A stretch of 34,567 nucleotides of DNA from Clostridia bacterium (GTDB lineage: Bacteria; Bacillota; Clostridia; Oscillospirales; CAG-272): the NCBI GenBank assembly GCA_017455975.1, contig JAFTLK010000053.1:1-34567 (forward strand), written 5' to 3'. Every line of letters begins with the position of its first letter. Within the stretch, counting starts at the first letter, position 1. The position numbers were made by a program, and so were the translations under genes. The notes beneath the pieces were generated by a model, which was not told the origin of the DNA, searched no databases, and worked only from the letters and a program-made list of their open reading frames with translations. Of the stretch, positions 15,200 through 23,997 are shown piece after piece.

Positions 15200-17020
15200 T
15201 CAATTCTGGAATTGTGCCCGGAACAGTCTGCTGTAAATGCCGTCTTCTTTCTGCAGAAGCTCCTCATGCGTCCCCATTTCGGCGACATTGCCGCCGTCAA
15301 GGACAAGGATGCAGTCAGCACCTTGGATGGTGGACAGACGGTGTGCGATGACAAAGCAGGTTCTTCCCTGCATCAGACGCACCATCGCCTCCTGGATCCG
15401 GATCTCGGTACGCGAGTCGACATTGGAGGTCGCCTCATCGAGAATCAGCATCGAAACATCGGCAAGCATTGCGCGGGCAATCGTCAGAAGCTGCTTCTGT
15501 CCTTTGGAGATACCCGTACCGTCATCAGACAGTACCGTCTGATAGCCGTCGGGAAGCGATTCGATGAAGGTATGGATCTTCGCCGCCTTTGCCGCCGCGA
15601 TGACTTCTTCCTCGGTCGCACCCTCTTTACCGTAGGCGATGTTGTCAAAGATCGTGCCGCAGAACAGCCATGTATCCTGCAGTACCATTGTATATGCCGC
15701 ACGCAGACTGTCGCGCGTCACCGCGCAGATATCGTGTCCGTCGACGGAGATCGTACCGGACTGCGGATCGTAGAAACGCATCAGCAGATTGATGATCGTG
15801 GTTTTTCCGGCACCGGTCGGTCCGACGATGGCGATCATCTTGCCGGGTGCGACATCGAGCGACAGATCACCGATGATGACACGGTCCTCGGTATAGCCGA
15901 ACCGCACATGGTCGAGCTTGACCGCACCCCGCACATCGGTGAGTACACGGGCATTTGCCGCGTCCGGTTTTTCGGAGGGCTCATCGAGCAGACGGAACAC
16001 ACGCTCCGCTGCGGCGCACGCCGACTGCAGCTCGGCGAAAATATTCGCCATTTCATTGATGGGGCCGGAGAAGCGGCGGCTGTACTGGATAAACGACGAT
16101 ACATTGCCCAGCGTTACACGTCCGAACATGTACAGCATCGCGCCGAACATGGATATGAGCGACAGCGACAGATTGTTGATGAAGTTGACGCTCGGGCCGA
16201 TCATGCAGCCCTGATAGTCTGCCTCGTAATAGGCATTGACCGCGTCGTTGTTGTGTCCGTCGAAGCGGTCGACGATGACGGATTCTCTGTGGTACGCCTT
16301 GATGGTCTTCTGACCGGACAGCATTTCCTCGGCGTAGCCGTTGAGCGCACCGAGCATGGCGGAACGGCGGCGGAAGAGCGGCTGTACCTTTTTTGCCTTG
16401 TAGCGTGTAAAAAGGATCGACATCGGTACCGTGATGCAGAAGACCAGCAGCAGAAGCGGCGAGATCCGGACCATCATGACAAGTGAACCGATGATGGTGA
16501 TGAAGCTCGTGCAGATCTGGATGACATCGTTGGAAAGGGACGCATTGACCGTGTCAATATCATAGGAAATATGGCTGATGATCTCACCGGTCTGGTTGAC
16601 ATCAAAATAGCTGACAGGGAGTGTCGTCAGATGCTCAAAGACCTCACGCCGCATCGTTTTCGTGATGCTTTGGGACAGTCTTATCATCAGGGTCGCATTG
16701 ATATAAGATAATACCGCCGACACAACATAGAAGATCAGCATCAGCGCACAGTAAAAGAAGACAGACGGGAAATCGACCGCCCCCTCCCCCGGCTCAATGG
16801 CATCGATGGCAGCACCGGACAGTGTCGGACCGATGAGGGAGAGGATATTGGATGTAAACATCAGAAGCAGGATCACGGCGATCAATGGCTTGTAGCGCAG
16901 CATGTAGCCGCCGAGTCTGCGGATGACGCGGATGCGCTGGGCACCGGTCATTGCCTGATCCCTGACCTGATTTTTCCCCGGTGTTTTACCGCCAGGCTTG
17001 AGAGGACCGCCTCTGTTCAT
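15200..17020 (-). CDS. ABC exporter subunit, catalytic half (membrane domain fused to ATPase)
   Basis: The 606-aa protein has a type-I exporter membrane domain with six helices (about residues 35-330) and a C-terminal nucleotide-binding domain: Walker A GPTGAGKT, the Q-loop, signature GISKGQKQ in place of LSGGQ, Walker B MLILDEATSNVD with the catalytic Glu, and the switch His in IAHRLS. The partner at 17017-18732 has the opposite pattern, so the two form a heterodimer with one consensus and one degenerate ATP site, like TM287/288 or BmrCD. Substrate is probably a drug, lipid or peptide, not deducible. Its start overlaps the partner's stop by 4 nt, giving coupled translation. The basic N-terminal extension (about residues 1-30: KPGGKTPGKNQVRDQ) is cytoplasmic. 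Confidence 0.95.
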   Translation of the reverse strand: MNRGGPLKPGGKTPGKNQVRDQAMTGAQRIRVIRRLGGYMLRYKPLIAVILLLMFTSNILSLIGPTLSGAAIDAIEPGEGAVDFPSVFFYCALMLIFYVVSAVLSYINATLMIRLSQSITKTMRREVFEHLTTLPVSYFDVNQTGEIISHISYDIDTVNASLSNDVIQICTSFITIIGSLVMMVRISPLLLLVFCITVPMSILFTRYKAKKVQPLFRRRSAMLGALNGYAEEMLSGQKTIKAYHRESVIVDRFDGHNNDAVNAYYEADYQGCMIGPSVNFINNLSLSLISMFGAMLYMFGRVTLGNVSSFIQYSRRFSGPINEMANIFAELQSACAAAERVFRLLDEPSEKPDAANARVLTDVRGAVKLDHVRFGYTEDRVIIGDLSLDVAPGKMIAIVGPTGAGKTTIINLLMRFYDPQSGTISVDGHDICAVTRDSLRAAYTMVLQDTWLFCGTIFDNIAYGKEGATEEEVIAAAKAAKIHTFIESLPDGYQTVLSDDGTGISKGQKQLLTIARAMLADVSMLILDEATSNVDSRTEIRIQEAMVRLMQGRTCFVIAHRLSTIQGADCILVLDGGNVAEMGTHEELLQKEDGIYSRLFRAQFQN

Positions 17021-18732
17021 TCAAATGCACCTCCCAACTGAGAATCCGCGATCTCACGGTAGATATCGCAGGTATCGAGCAGCTCCTCATGTGTGCCCGC
17101 ACCGATGATCTCACCCTCGTCGATGACCAGGATATGGTCGCAGTGCATAACAGCGGAAATGCGCTGTGCGACAAGGACGGTCGCCTTTGTGTCGTTACAA
17201 TGCTCACGCAGTGCGCGGCGCAGATTGGCATCGGTCTTGTAGTCCAGTGCCGAGGAGGAGTCGTCAAGCAGCAGGATCTCCGGATGTCCGGCAAGTGCGC
17301 GGGCAATCAGGATTCTCTGCCGCTGACCGCCGGAGACATTGGTACCCTTGGTCGTCAGCATATGGTCAAAGCCATCCTCAAACGCATCGATGAAATCGAG
17401 TGCCTGTGCGTATTCTGCGGCACGCCGCAGCTCCTCCATCGGAATGTCACGTCCGATGCGGATGTTTTCGGCCACGGTGTCCTCATAAATGAAATCGTTC
17501 TGCATCGCAACGCCGAACTTCTCGCGCAGTTCTCCGTCCTCCATCGAACGGATATCCCGACCGCCGATGCGGATGGAGCCGTCGCTGACATCGTAAAACC
17601 GCATCAGAAGCGCAAGCAGTGTGGTCTTGCCCGATCCTGTTGCGCCGATGATGCCGAGCGTTCCGCCCTCGGGAACAGTAAAGGAAATATCGCGTACATT
17701 GTCGCGGCTGCCGTTATAGGAAAAGCGGACCCGGTCGAACACAAGATAAGCGTCACCGGAAGACACCGGAAGCGTACTGACCGCAAGATCCGTCGGTGTG
17801 TCGAGCACAGCACCGATGCGGTTTGCCGACGCGGCCCCCTTGGAATACATGACAAACATACGGGTGATGGACATCATGGCATTGGAAATCAGCGTAAAGT
17901 ATGAAATAAACGCCATGATCTTACCGGGTGCGCTGATTCCGGCATTGACGCGGAACGCACCGACAAAGATGACCGCCGTCAGACCGGTGTTCAGAAAGAT
18001 CGTCATCAGCGGGTTGGTCGCCGCCATCGTTACGCCGGCTTTTGTTTCGCTTTGCACCAGCGCCTCGTTGACCTCCTCGTAGCGGCGGCGCTCATAGTCG
18101 GTCTTGGACAGCGCCTTGATGACGCGCACGCCCTGAATGTTTTCACGCACGACGCGCACCATATTGTCCACGGCCTTCTGCATCTGCGTATAAAGCGGAA
18201 TGCCTTTGGCGGAAACCTTCCAGACAACCAGCGTGATGAACGGCAGAACCGCGACCATGACCAGCGTCAGTACAGGTTCCATATATGCCGTGACCATAAT
18301 GCCGCCGATGAGCAGAATGGGTGCTCTGACACCGAGTCGCTGCATCATGCCGAGCATATGATGGACATTGTAGGTATCGGTCGTCAGACGGGATTCGAGC
18401 GAGGGAATGGTGAAGGTGTCGACCTGCCGGCAGGACAGATACATGATCCGCGAAAACAGATCATGCCGGAGTGCACGCGATGCATCACGTGCCACGGCAG
18501 AGGCCATGCGGTTTGCGATGACATTTCCGGCCATGCACAAAACCGAGCAGATGATCATGGCCAAGCCCCATAAAACGATCATCGGCACATCCTCTGTCGG
18601 AACGACCACGTCAATGATATGTGCAAGAATCAGCGGCAGCAGCAGATCCATGATCGTGCCGATGAACTTGACGACAAGTCCGCCGGCCATCCGCCAAAGA
18701 TGCGGGCGAATATAATGAAGTATGTATTTCAT
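17017..18732 (-). CDS. ABC exporter subunit, degenerate-site half
   Basis: The 571-aa protein has six membrane helices (about residues 15-300) and an ATPase domain with Walker A GATGSGKT and a consensus signature VSGGQRQR. The residue after Walker B is Asp instead of Glu (LLLDDSSSALD) and the switch His is Gln (VAQRIS). This is the usual sign of the non-hydrolysing subunit in heterodimeric exporters, and the neighbour at 15200-17020 supplies the functional Glu and His. The gene overlaps both its neighbours by 4 nt (stop of dusB at 18729-18732; start of the partner at 17017-17020), so dusB and both exporter genes form one tightly coupled operon. Confidence 0.95.
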   Translation of the reverse strand: MKYILHYIRPHLWRMAGGLVVKFIGTIMDLLLPLILAHIIDVVVPTEDVPMIVLWGLAMIICSVLCMAGNVIANRMASAVARDASRALRHDLFSRIMYLSCRQVDTFTIPSLESRLTTDTYNVHHMLGMMQRLGVRAPILLIGGIMVTAYMEPVLTLVMVAVLPFITLVVWKVSAKGIPLYTQMQKAVDNMVRVVRENIQGVRVIKALSKTDYERRRYEEVNEALVQSETKAGVTMAATNPLMTIFLNTGLTAVIFVGAFRVNAGISAPGKIMAFISYFTLISNAMMSITRMFVMYSKGAASANRIGAVLDTPTDLAVSTLPVSSGDAYLVFDRVRFSYNGSRDNVRDISFTVPEGGTLGIIGATGSGKTTLLALLMRFYDVSDGSIRIGGRDIRSMEDGELREKFGVAMQNDFIYEDTVAENIRIGRDIPMEELRRAAEYAQALDFIDAFEDGFDHMLTTKGTNVSGGQRQRILIARALAGHPEILLLDDSSSALDYKTDANLRRALREHCNDTKATVLVAQRISAVMHCDHILVIDEGEIIGAGTHEELLDTCDIYREIADSQLGGAFE

Positions 18733-19766
18733 AATGCGTTATCCCTGTCCATTTCCTTGAGTGTTTCGAGATAGGGTGTAAGCAGCGCTGTCATTTCCTG
18801 CGGTGTTTCGGCCTGCATGATTGCCGCGCGGAGGGACGCGGAGCCGGGGAAGCCTTTGGTATACCAGGCGAGGTGCTTTCTGCCCTCCTGCACCCCGATG
18901 TAATCTCCTTTGAGCGCAATCAGCTTTTCCAGATGCTCCATCGCGGCACATAAGCGTTCGTATGCGGTCGGCGGGGTATAGGGGATGCCGTCCATGTCGG
19001 CGATGATCTCATCAAAGATCCACGGGTTGCCGTAGACGCCGCGCGCAATCATGACGCCGTCACAGCCTGTGACCTCGCGCATATGACGGGCATCGGCGGC
19101 CGTATAAATGTCCCCGTTGCCGACAACGGGAATGTGTGCATCGACAGCCTGTCGGACTGCCGCAATGCAGTCCAAATCGACGGGCGGCGCATACAGCTGG
19201 GAACGTGTGCGTCCGTGGACGACAATGCAGGCGACACCGAGCGATGCGGCGATCGTTGCGATTTCCACGCAGTTTTTGGAGGTTTGATCCCAGCCGGCGC
19301 GGATTTTGACGGTGACGGGAAGCGCGGTTGCGTCTCTGACCGCTTCGATGATCTGTCCGGCAAGCACAGGGTTCTTCATCAATGCCGAGCCTTCTCCGTT
19401 GTTGACGATTTTCGGCATCGGACAGCCCATATTGATATCAATGGCGGCAGGAATACGGGTACAGGGGGTATCGGGGTCAGACAGTACCTTTGCCGCATAT
19501 GCCATGATCTCCGGCTCCGAGCCGAAGATCTGTACGGCGCACGGCATTTCCTCCGCGGAGATACGCGCAAGCACCGCTGTTTTTTTGTCGTGATACCACA
19601 GCGCCTTTGCAGAGATCATCTCGGTGACGGTATAATCGGCACCGTGTGCACGGCAGATGGCCCGGCAGGGTGCATCGGTCACGCCTGCCATCGGTGCGAG
19701 CATCAGACCGTGGGCAAGCACCGTTTCACCAATGGAAAAAGCACCTGTGGGATAGTGATCTTTCAT
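18729..19766 (-). CDS. dusB: tRNA-dihydrouridine synthase, DusB family
   Basis: The 345-aa flavoenzyme reduces uridine to dihydrouridine in the D-loop of tRNA using FMN and NADPH. It shows LAPMAGVTDAPCR near the N-terminus, NMGCPMPKIVNNGEGSALM holding the catalytic Cys, VKIRAGWD, CIVVHGRTRSQ, the flavin-phosphate motif GNGDIYT, and the GVMIARG loop, all in family order; length is normal. I chose the ATG at 19766, because GAGGA lies 13 nt upstream, a spacing common in this window, whereas the ATG at 19787 has no ribosome site. In many Firmicutes dus genes sit next to lysS or nifR3-type loci; its coupling to an ABC exporter is less usual. AT-rich sequence just upstream probably holds the promoter. 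Confidence 0.94.
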   Translation of the reverse strand: MKDHYPTGAFSIGETVLAHGLMLAPMAGVTDAPCRAICRAHGADYTVTEMISAKALWYHDKKTAVLARISAEEMPCAVQIFGSEPEIMAYAAKVLSDPDTPCTRIPAAIDINMGCPMPKIVNNGEGSALMKNPVLAGQIIEAVRDATALPVTVKIRAGWDQTSKNCVEIATIAASLGVACIVVHGRTRSQLYAPPVDLDCIAAVRQAVDAHIPVVGNGDIYTAADARHMREVTGCDGVMIARGVYGNPWIFDEIIADMDGIPYTPPTAYERLCAAMEHLEKLIALKGDYIGVQEGRKHLAWYTKGFPGSASLRAAIMQAETPQEMTALLTPYLETLKEMDRDNAL

Positions 19767-19881
19767 ATAATTGAATCGTTTCCTCATTGAAATAAATGAA
19801 CATTTTTCCGTTCTATTCTTATATTTTATAATAGAATTGTGAACATACCTTGAACGTCCTGCAAAAAAGTCACAATTCCCA

Positions 19882-19910
19882 TTGCAAAATCCAAATTTTT
19901 ATGATAAAAT
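19882..19910 (+). promoter_or_regulatory. Promoter of the small membrane protein gene
   Basis: TTGCAA (19882-19887), 17 nt, TAAAAT (19905-19910). It sits inside an apparent upstream extension of the reading frame and so fixes the start at 19951. Confidence 0.65.
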
Positions 19911-19950
19911 ATGGGTACCAACCGAAAAGACAGGAGAAGAACATACCGTT

Positions 19951-20265
19951 ATGCCGAATCAAGCACCGAAATCATCCAAAAACGCAAAAAAGAAATCCAA
20001 TCCCCTCATTACCGCCGCTTATGTCATCGGTATTGCACTTGCCGTCGGCGGATATGTCTTTGCGGAAGCATCGGGCTATCTGATTCCCGGTCTGTCGCCG
20101 TTGGCGCTCGCCGCGGTCATCGGTGTCTATTCATATGAGCACTATCAGAACAACAAGGCAAACCGCGACGGCATGCTGCTGCCGCAGATGATCATTCTCG
20201 CCATCCTCTCCGCAGTCAATGTCTTTTGGGGCATTCTGCAGATCTATGCCGCCATCGTTTCTTAA
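19951..20265 (+). CDS. Small three-helix membrane protein of unknown function
   Basis: The 104-aa protein has a Lys/Ser-rich cytoplasmic start (KSSKNAKKKSN) and three membrane helices (about residues 18-37, 42-58 and 76-100) separated by a short charged loop (EHYQNNKANRDG). I do not recognise a family. It has its own promoter at 19882-19910 and terminator at 20281-20310, so it is a single-gene unit between dusB (divergent) and asnS. AGGAG lies about 14 nt before the ATG. The simple hydrophobic content makes it certain to be membrane-bound but gives no function. Confidence 0.8.
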   Translation: MPNQAPKSSKNAKKKSNPLITAAYVIGIALAVGGYVFAEASGYLIPGLSPLALAAVIGVYSYEHYQNNKANRDGMLLPQMIILAILSAVNVFWGILQIYAAIVS

Positions 20266-20280
20266 AATGCGAAAAACTTG

Positions 20281-20310
20281 AAAATTCCGGCTTGAATCCG
20301 GAATTTTTTT
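20281..20310 (+). terminator. Terminator of the small membrane protein gene
   Basis: AAAATTCCGG (20281-20290) pairs with CCGGAATTTT (20298-20307) around a 7-nt loop, continuing into the T run. Confidence 0.85.
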
Positions 20311-20321
20311 GATGTAACCCA

Positions 20322-20350
20322 TTGCAATTTATACGGATTTGTTATATAAT
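20322..20350 (+). promoter_or_regulatory. Promoter of asnS
   Basis: TTGCAA (20322-20327), 17 nt, perfect TATAAT (20345-20350), about 65 nt before the start. The leader is too short for a T-box, and none is seen. Confidence 0.75.
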
Positions 20351-20414
20351 ATATTTATTAGCATCCGTTTTTGAACAGTGCCAAGATACATTCCAAAGAA
20401 AGGATTGATTATAA

Positions 20415-21809
20415 ATGAAGAGAGTCTGTATTAAGGAAATTTATCGGGATATGGCAGCTTTCGACGGCAAGACCATCACCGTCGCCGGCTGGGCAAGAAA
20501 TATCCGTGCGAGCAACGCATTCGGCTTTATCGAGCTGAATGACGGCAGCTACTTCAAGAATCTGCAGGTTGTTCTGGAGGACGAAAAGCTCTCCAACTAT
20601 AAGGAAATTGCAAAGCAGAACATCGGCTGTGCGCTGATTGTCACCGGTATCCTCGTTCTGACGCCCGACGCAAAGCAGCCGTTTGAGCTGAAGGCAGAAG
20701 CCGTCGAGGTCGAAGGTGCATCCACACCCGATTATCCGCTGCAGAAGAAGCGCCACACGATGGAATATCTGCGTACCATCGCACATCTGCGTCCGCGCGC
20801 AAACACGTTCAACGCAGTCTTCCGTGTCCGTTCTACCGCGGCTTACGCCATCCATAAGTTCTTCCAGGAACGCGGCTTCGTCTATGTCAATACCCCCATC
20901 ATCACCGGCTCCGACTGTGAGGGTGCAGGTGAAATGTTCCGCGTCACCACGCTGGATATGAACAACCCGCCGCGTACCGAGGACGGTGCTGTAGACTGGT
21001 CGCAGGACTTCTTCGGCAAGTCCACAAACCTGACGGTTTCCGGTCAGCTGGAAGCGGAAACCTTTGCAATGGCGTATGCAAACATCTATACCTTCGGTCC
21101 GACCTTCCGTGCTGAAAACTCCAACACCCAGCGTCATGCATCCGAGTTCTGGATGATGGAGCCGGAAATTGCGTTTGCGGATCTTGCCGATGACATGGAA
21201 CTGGCAGAGGACATGATCAAGTATGTCATCCGCTATGTCATGGAAGAATGTGCGGCTGAAATGGAATTCTTCAACAACTTTGTGGACAAGGGTCTGATCG
21301 AGCGTCTGACCGCACTTGTCAACAGCGAATTCGGTCATGTCACCTACACCGAAGCGGTTGAGCTGCTCAAGAACTCCGGCAAGGAATTCGATTATCCTGT
21401 TGAATGGGGTATCGACCTGCAGACCGAGCACGAACGCTATCTGACCGAGGTCATCTTCGGCAAGCCGGTCTTCGTCACCGATTATCCGGCTGACATCAAG
21501 GCGTTCTATATGCGCCTCAACGACGACGGCAAGACGGTTGCGGCAATGGATATGCTCGTTCCCGGCGTCGGCGAGCTGATCGGCGGTTCCCAGCGTGAAG
21601 AGCGTCTGGATTATCTGGAGCGCGCCATGGAAAAGTTCAACCTCAATCCCGAGGATTACTGGTGGTACACCGAGCTGCGCAAGTACGGCGGAACACACCA
21701 TGCCGGCTTCGGTCTGGGCTTTGAACGTCTGATTATGTATATCACCGGTGTTTCCAACATCCGTGACGTAGAAGCATTCCCGCGTACCAAGGGTCTGGCT
21801 GAATTCTGA
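20415..21809 (+). CDS. asnS: Asparagine--tRNA ligase
   Basis: The 464-aa class II synthetase charges tRNA-Asn with asparagine using ATP. Residues about 18-105 form the OB-fold anticodon-binding domain ([19 protein letters not shown]). The catalytic domain shows motif 2 ([22 protein letters not shown], split around its loop) and motif 3 ([15 protein letters not shown]). The segment [17 protein letters not shown] with the short insert after it is typical of bacterial AsnRS and not of AspRS, which is also longer. Length is normal. A ribosome site AAAGGA lies about 12 nt before the ATG. It has its own promoter and terminator and is a single-gene unit. Confidence 0.97.
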   Translation: MKRVCIKEIYRDMAAFDGKTITVAGWARNIRASNAFGFIELNDGSYFKNLQVVLEDEKLSNYKEIAKQNIGCALIVTGILVLTPDAKQPFELKAEAVEVEGASTPDYPLQKKRHTMEYLRTIAHLRPRANTFNAVFRVRSTAAYAIHKFFQERGFVYVNTPIITGSDCEGAGEMFRVTTLDMNNPPRTEDGAVDWSQDFFGKSTNLTVSGQLEAETFAMAYANIYTFGPTFRAENSNTQRHASEFWMMEPEIAFADLADDMELAEDMIKYVIRYVMEECAAEMEFFNNFVDKGLIERLTALVNSEFGHVTYTEAVELLKNSGKEFDYPVEWGIDLQTEHERYLTEVIFGKPVFVTDYPADIKAFYMRLNDDGKTVAAMDMLVPGVGELIGGSQREERLDYLERAMEKFNLNPEDYWWYTELRKYGGTHHAGFGLGFERLIMYITGVSNIRDVEAFPRTKGLAEF

Positions 21810-21838
21810 TAACCGTATCCCTGACACTGCATGATCAT

Positions 21839-21878
21839 GGGGACGCTGTACGGCTGCAGCCGGAGGCGTCCCCTTTTT
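21839..21878 (+). terminator. Terminator of asnS
   Basis: GGGGACGC (21839-21846) pairs with GCGTCCCC (21866-21873), with an inner palindrome CGGCTGCAGCCG, followed by TTTTT. Confidence 0.88.
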
Positions 21879-21943
21879 GCACGGAAATACGCCGAAAAAT
21901 GACAAACTGTTTTCGGACAGTTTATGTCCTGTTCATAAATCCG

Positions 21944-21952
21944 TGCTATAAT
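21944..21952 (+). promoter_or_regulatory. Extended -10 promoter of the LCP gene
   Basis: TGC followed by TATAAT (21947-21952), about 145 nt before the start codon. No good -35 box is seen. The long 5' leader shows no recognisable riboswitch. Confidence 0.55.
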
Positions 21953-22098
21953 TCACACAATAAAGCATCAAATTCCCGGCGCATGCTGTGCCGGAGAAGG
22001 AATTTTGCCTGCGATGATATCGCATGCAGAACCGGGTCCCGAAACGCCCGGATCTCGGGACAAAACGCAAGAAAGGAAGGCTTTCGTAACCGAATGCC

Positions 22099-23349
22099 AT
22101 GGTAATCATCATGTCAGAGACGGATAAACATCCGGATACCGAAACAACCGTCAGCGAAGAATCCGTATCCGATACAGAAACCAACGCCCAGACCGATACC
22201 GCGGAAGACACAGCGGCGGACACCGAAGCCGCACCGAAAAAGCGATCCGGCGTCATCGGACGCATCCTCCTTGTCATCGGCATTCTGATCCTGCTTCTGC
22301 TTCTGATCGGCGGCGGTATATTTTTGGCGGCTCTGCGTCAGCTGCGGGAGGACGAGCAGATCCCGATCGTCACACGCGATTCGGAATATGTCATGGAAAC
22401 GATGGGCGAATCCATTCAGTACATCGACGATTGGTCGCAGTTCGGCGGTGAGATCACCGATACGGAGCCGGCAATCCCGGAGGTGACCGATACTGCCGCG
22501 CCGGAAACCGAGCCGACGACCGAAACGGAGGCTGTTACCGCCGCACCGGTACAGATCCCGATCTACCAGCAGAACAAAAACAATAAGGATGTCATCAACG
22601 TCCTGCTGCTCGGCCGCGACGCCCGCAATGCCGCAGTGGAATACGGCCGCACCGACACGATGATCATCTTATCCTACAACAAAAAGACCAAGGATGTCAA
22701 GATGGTCTCCCTGCTGCGTGACGTTTATGTCCCGATTGAAGGACACGGCTGGAACCGCATCAACACCGCATATGCCTACGGCGGCATCGGTCTTGCCATC
22801 AATACGGTCAATGACCTGTTCAGCCTTGACATTCAGGATTATGTGACCATCGATTTCAACGGTCTGATCTCGGTCATTGATGCCATCGGCGGCGTCGATC
22901 TTTCCCTGACGGCGGACGAGGTCTATATGTACCGCGAGGAGGGGCTGCTGTCCGGGGACGCGGTCGCCGGTGTACACCATCTGAACGGCGAATTCGCGCT
23001 CCGTCATGCGCGCAACCGTACCCTTGGCTCCGACTTTGAGCGTACCCGCCGCCAGCGCGACATTCTGTCCGCGGTCTATCAGAAGGTCACTTCTTCTCTT
23101 TCACTGACGGAGATCTCCTCCCTCATCACGGAAACACTGAAAATGGTCAAGACGAATATGTCCGCGGCCAACCTTCTGACCATTGCCGCAGATGTACTGG
23201 CAAGCAAGGACTCCATCTCCATCGACAGCACGCATATGCCGTTTTCCGGAACCTACCGCGGCGGCATCATCCGGAAGATGTGGGTCATCGAAATCGACGT
23301 TGCGGATAACCTCCGCATGCTGCATGAGTTCATCTACGGAACCAAGTAA
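22099..23349 (+). CDS. LytR-CpsA-Psr (LCP) family cell-wall glycopolymer ligase
   Basis: The 416-aa protein has an acidic Thr/Glu/Asp-rich cytoplasmic tail (about 1-48), one membrane helix (about 55-78), a Thr/Glu/Pro-rich extracellular linker (about 115-155) and an LCP domain from about 165. The domain shows INVLLLGRDARN, GRTDTMIILSYN, MVSLLRDVYVPI, RINTAYAYGG, IDAIGGVDL and RHARNR..SDFERTRRQRDIL; the conserved Arg and Asp residues that bind the polyprenyl pyrophosphate are present. Such enzymes move teichoic-acid or capsule polymers from lipid carriers to peptidoglycan. No ribosome site stands at normal distance from 22099 (an AGGAAGG lies about 18 nt away), so an ATG at 22111 is a possible alternative start. 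It is followed by a hairpin at 23378-23429. Confidence 0.93.
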   Translation: MVIIMSETDKHPDTETTVSEESVSDTETNAQTDTAEDTAADTEAAPKKRSGVIGRILLVIGILILLLLLIGGGIFLAALRQLREDEQIPIVTRDSEYVMETMGESIQYIDDWSQFGGEITDTEPAIPEVTDTAAPETEPTTETEAVTAAPVQIPIYQQNKNNKDVINVLLLGRDARNAAVEYGRTDTMIILSYNKKTKDVKMVSLLRDVYVPIEGHGWNRINTAYAYGGIGLAINTVNDLFSLDIQDYVTIDFNGLISVIDAIGGVDLSLTADEVYMYREEGLLSGDAVAGVHHLNGEFALRHARNRTLGSDFERTRRQRDILSAVYQKVTSSLSLTEISSLITETLKMVKTNMSAANLLTIAADVLASKDSISIDSTHMPFSGTYRGGIIRKMWVIEIDVADNLRMLHEFIYGTK

Positions 23350-23377
23350 ATTTTTCCGTGCACAATGCATAAAACAG

Positions 23378-23436
23378 AGAGCACCGGTGTATCCTTTCCT
23401 CAAATCACGGGGAGGGATGACGGTGCTCTGGTTTTT
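23378..23436 (+). terminator. Terminator-like hairpin enclosing the start of the tiny downstream gene
   Basis: AGAGCACCG (23378-23386) pairs with CGGTGCTCT (23421-23429), followed by GGTTTTTTG. The 34-nt loop holds the GGGGAGG ribosome site of the next gene and the 3' arm covers its start codon. It may both end the LCP transcript and control translation of the small gene. Confidence 0.6.
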
Positions 23437-23545
23437 TGTGGGACTCTGGATCGGCGGGGCTGCAGGTGTGCTCATCATGTGCCTGTTTTGCGTCAGCGGT
23501 GCAGATGACGGAGGCGATGAACACACACCGCGGAAATCTCTTTGA
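23423..23545 (+). CDS. Tiny membrane protein, DUF3789-like
   Basis: The product is about 40 aa: one membrane helix with the pattern FFVGLWIGGAAGVLIMCLF, then VSGADDGG and a short polar tail. The GL.IGG..GV..MCL...AD arrangement is that of the DUF3789 family of very small Firmicutes membrane proteins of unknown function. I chose the GTG at 23423 because GGAGG lies 7 nt upstream; the in-frame ATG at 23417 directly abuts the ribosome site. The start lies inside the hairpin 23378-23429, so translation could be structure-controlled. It ends 15 nt before the metY promoter and is not part of the methionine genes. Confidence 0.65.
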   Translation: MLWFFVGLWIGGAAGVLIMCLFCVSGADDGGDEHTPRKSL

Positions 23546-23560
23546 AATTTCCGATATCTC

Positions 23561-23589
23561 TTGACAATTTCCGCAAAATATTGTATAAT
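23561..23589 (+). promoter_or_regulatory. Consensus promoter of the T-box/metY transcript
   Basis: Perfect TTGACA (23561-23566), 17 nt, perfect TATAAT (23584-23589). Transcription should start near 23596, directly upstream of Stem I. Confidence 0.88.
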
Positions 23590-23595
23590 AATGCA

Positions 23596-23937
23596 CAGTT
23601 CAAAGGCGATGACGAAGAGGATACGCAGAGGAACGTTCGGAGTGCATTTTTTGATGCATTCTGTCAGAGAGACGGCGGTCGGTGCGAGCCGTGTACGGAA
23701 TCCTGCGAGAGTCTATGGCTTCCGAGCCGGTGTGTCGAGACGGCATCCGACGGATGACGGTTAGGCATACCCGTTTGACCGACGTTACGGCACAGGGTTT
23801 GCATCGAACCCGAAAAAAGAGCGGAGGGCGCAGATAGGCCGCCTTCAATTTGAGTGGTACCGCGGGTGAGAACATCTCCCGTCTCAAAAAACAGCAGGAC
23901 AGTATGCGCCTGTCGGTTTGATTGAGACGGCTTTTTT
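23596..23937 (+). promoter_or_regulatory. T-box riboswitch, Met (AUG) specifier
   Basis: The leader senses uncharged tRNA and lets transcription continue when methionyl-tRNA is short. Seen directly: the distal Stem I loop element GGTGCGA (near 23680), the T-box core TGGTACCGCGG (23855-23865) that pairs with the tRNA acceptor end, and a terminator with stem 23879-23887/23922-23930 followed by CTTTTTT. Stem I closes by GTTCGGAG pairing with TTCCGAGC, and the codon directly 5' of that 3' arm is ATG (23715-23717), the expected specifier position. This agrees with the downstream methionine gene. The exact Stem I fold beyond these elements was not computed. Confidence 0.93.
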
Positions 23938-23997
23938 ATTTCTCCCGGCGTGTCCGAACCTGTGCAGAGAAATCAACGAAAGGATATATGAGATACC

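Noticed and set aside
15074..16486. 470-codon plus-strand frame opposite the ABC exporter
   Set aside because: Antisense to a gene with complete Walker and signature motifs; no ribosome site or domain.
20409..21905. 498-codon minus-strand frame opposite asnS, and a similar 523-codon frame at 31128-32699
   Set aside because: Both are mirror frames produced by strong codon bias in the real genes; the translations show no family motifs.
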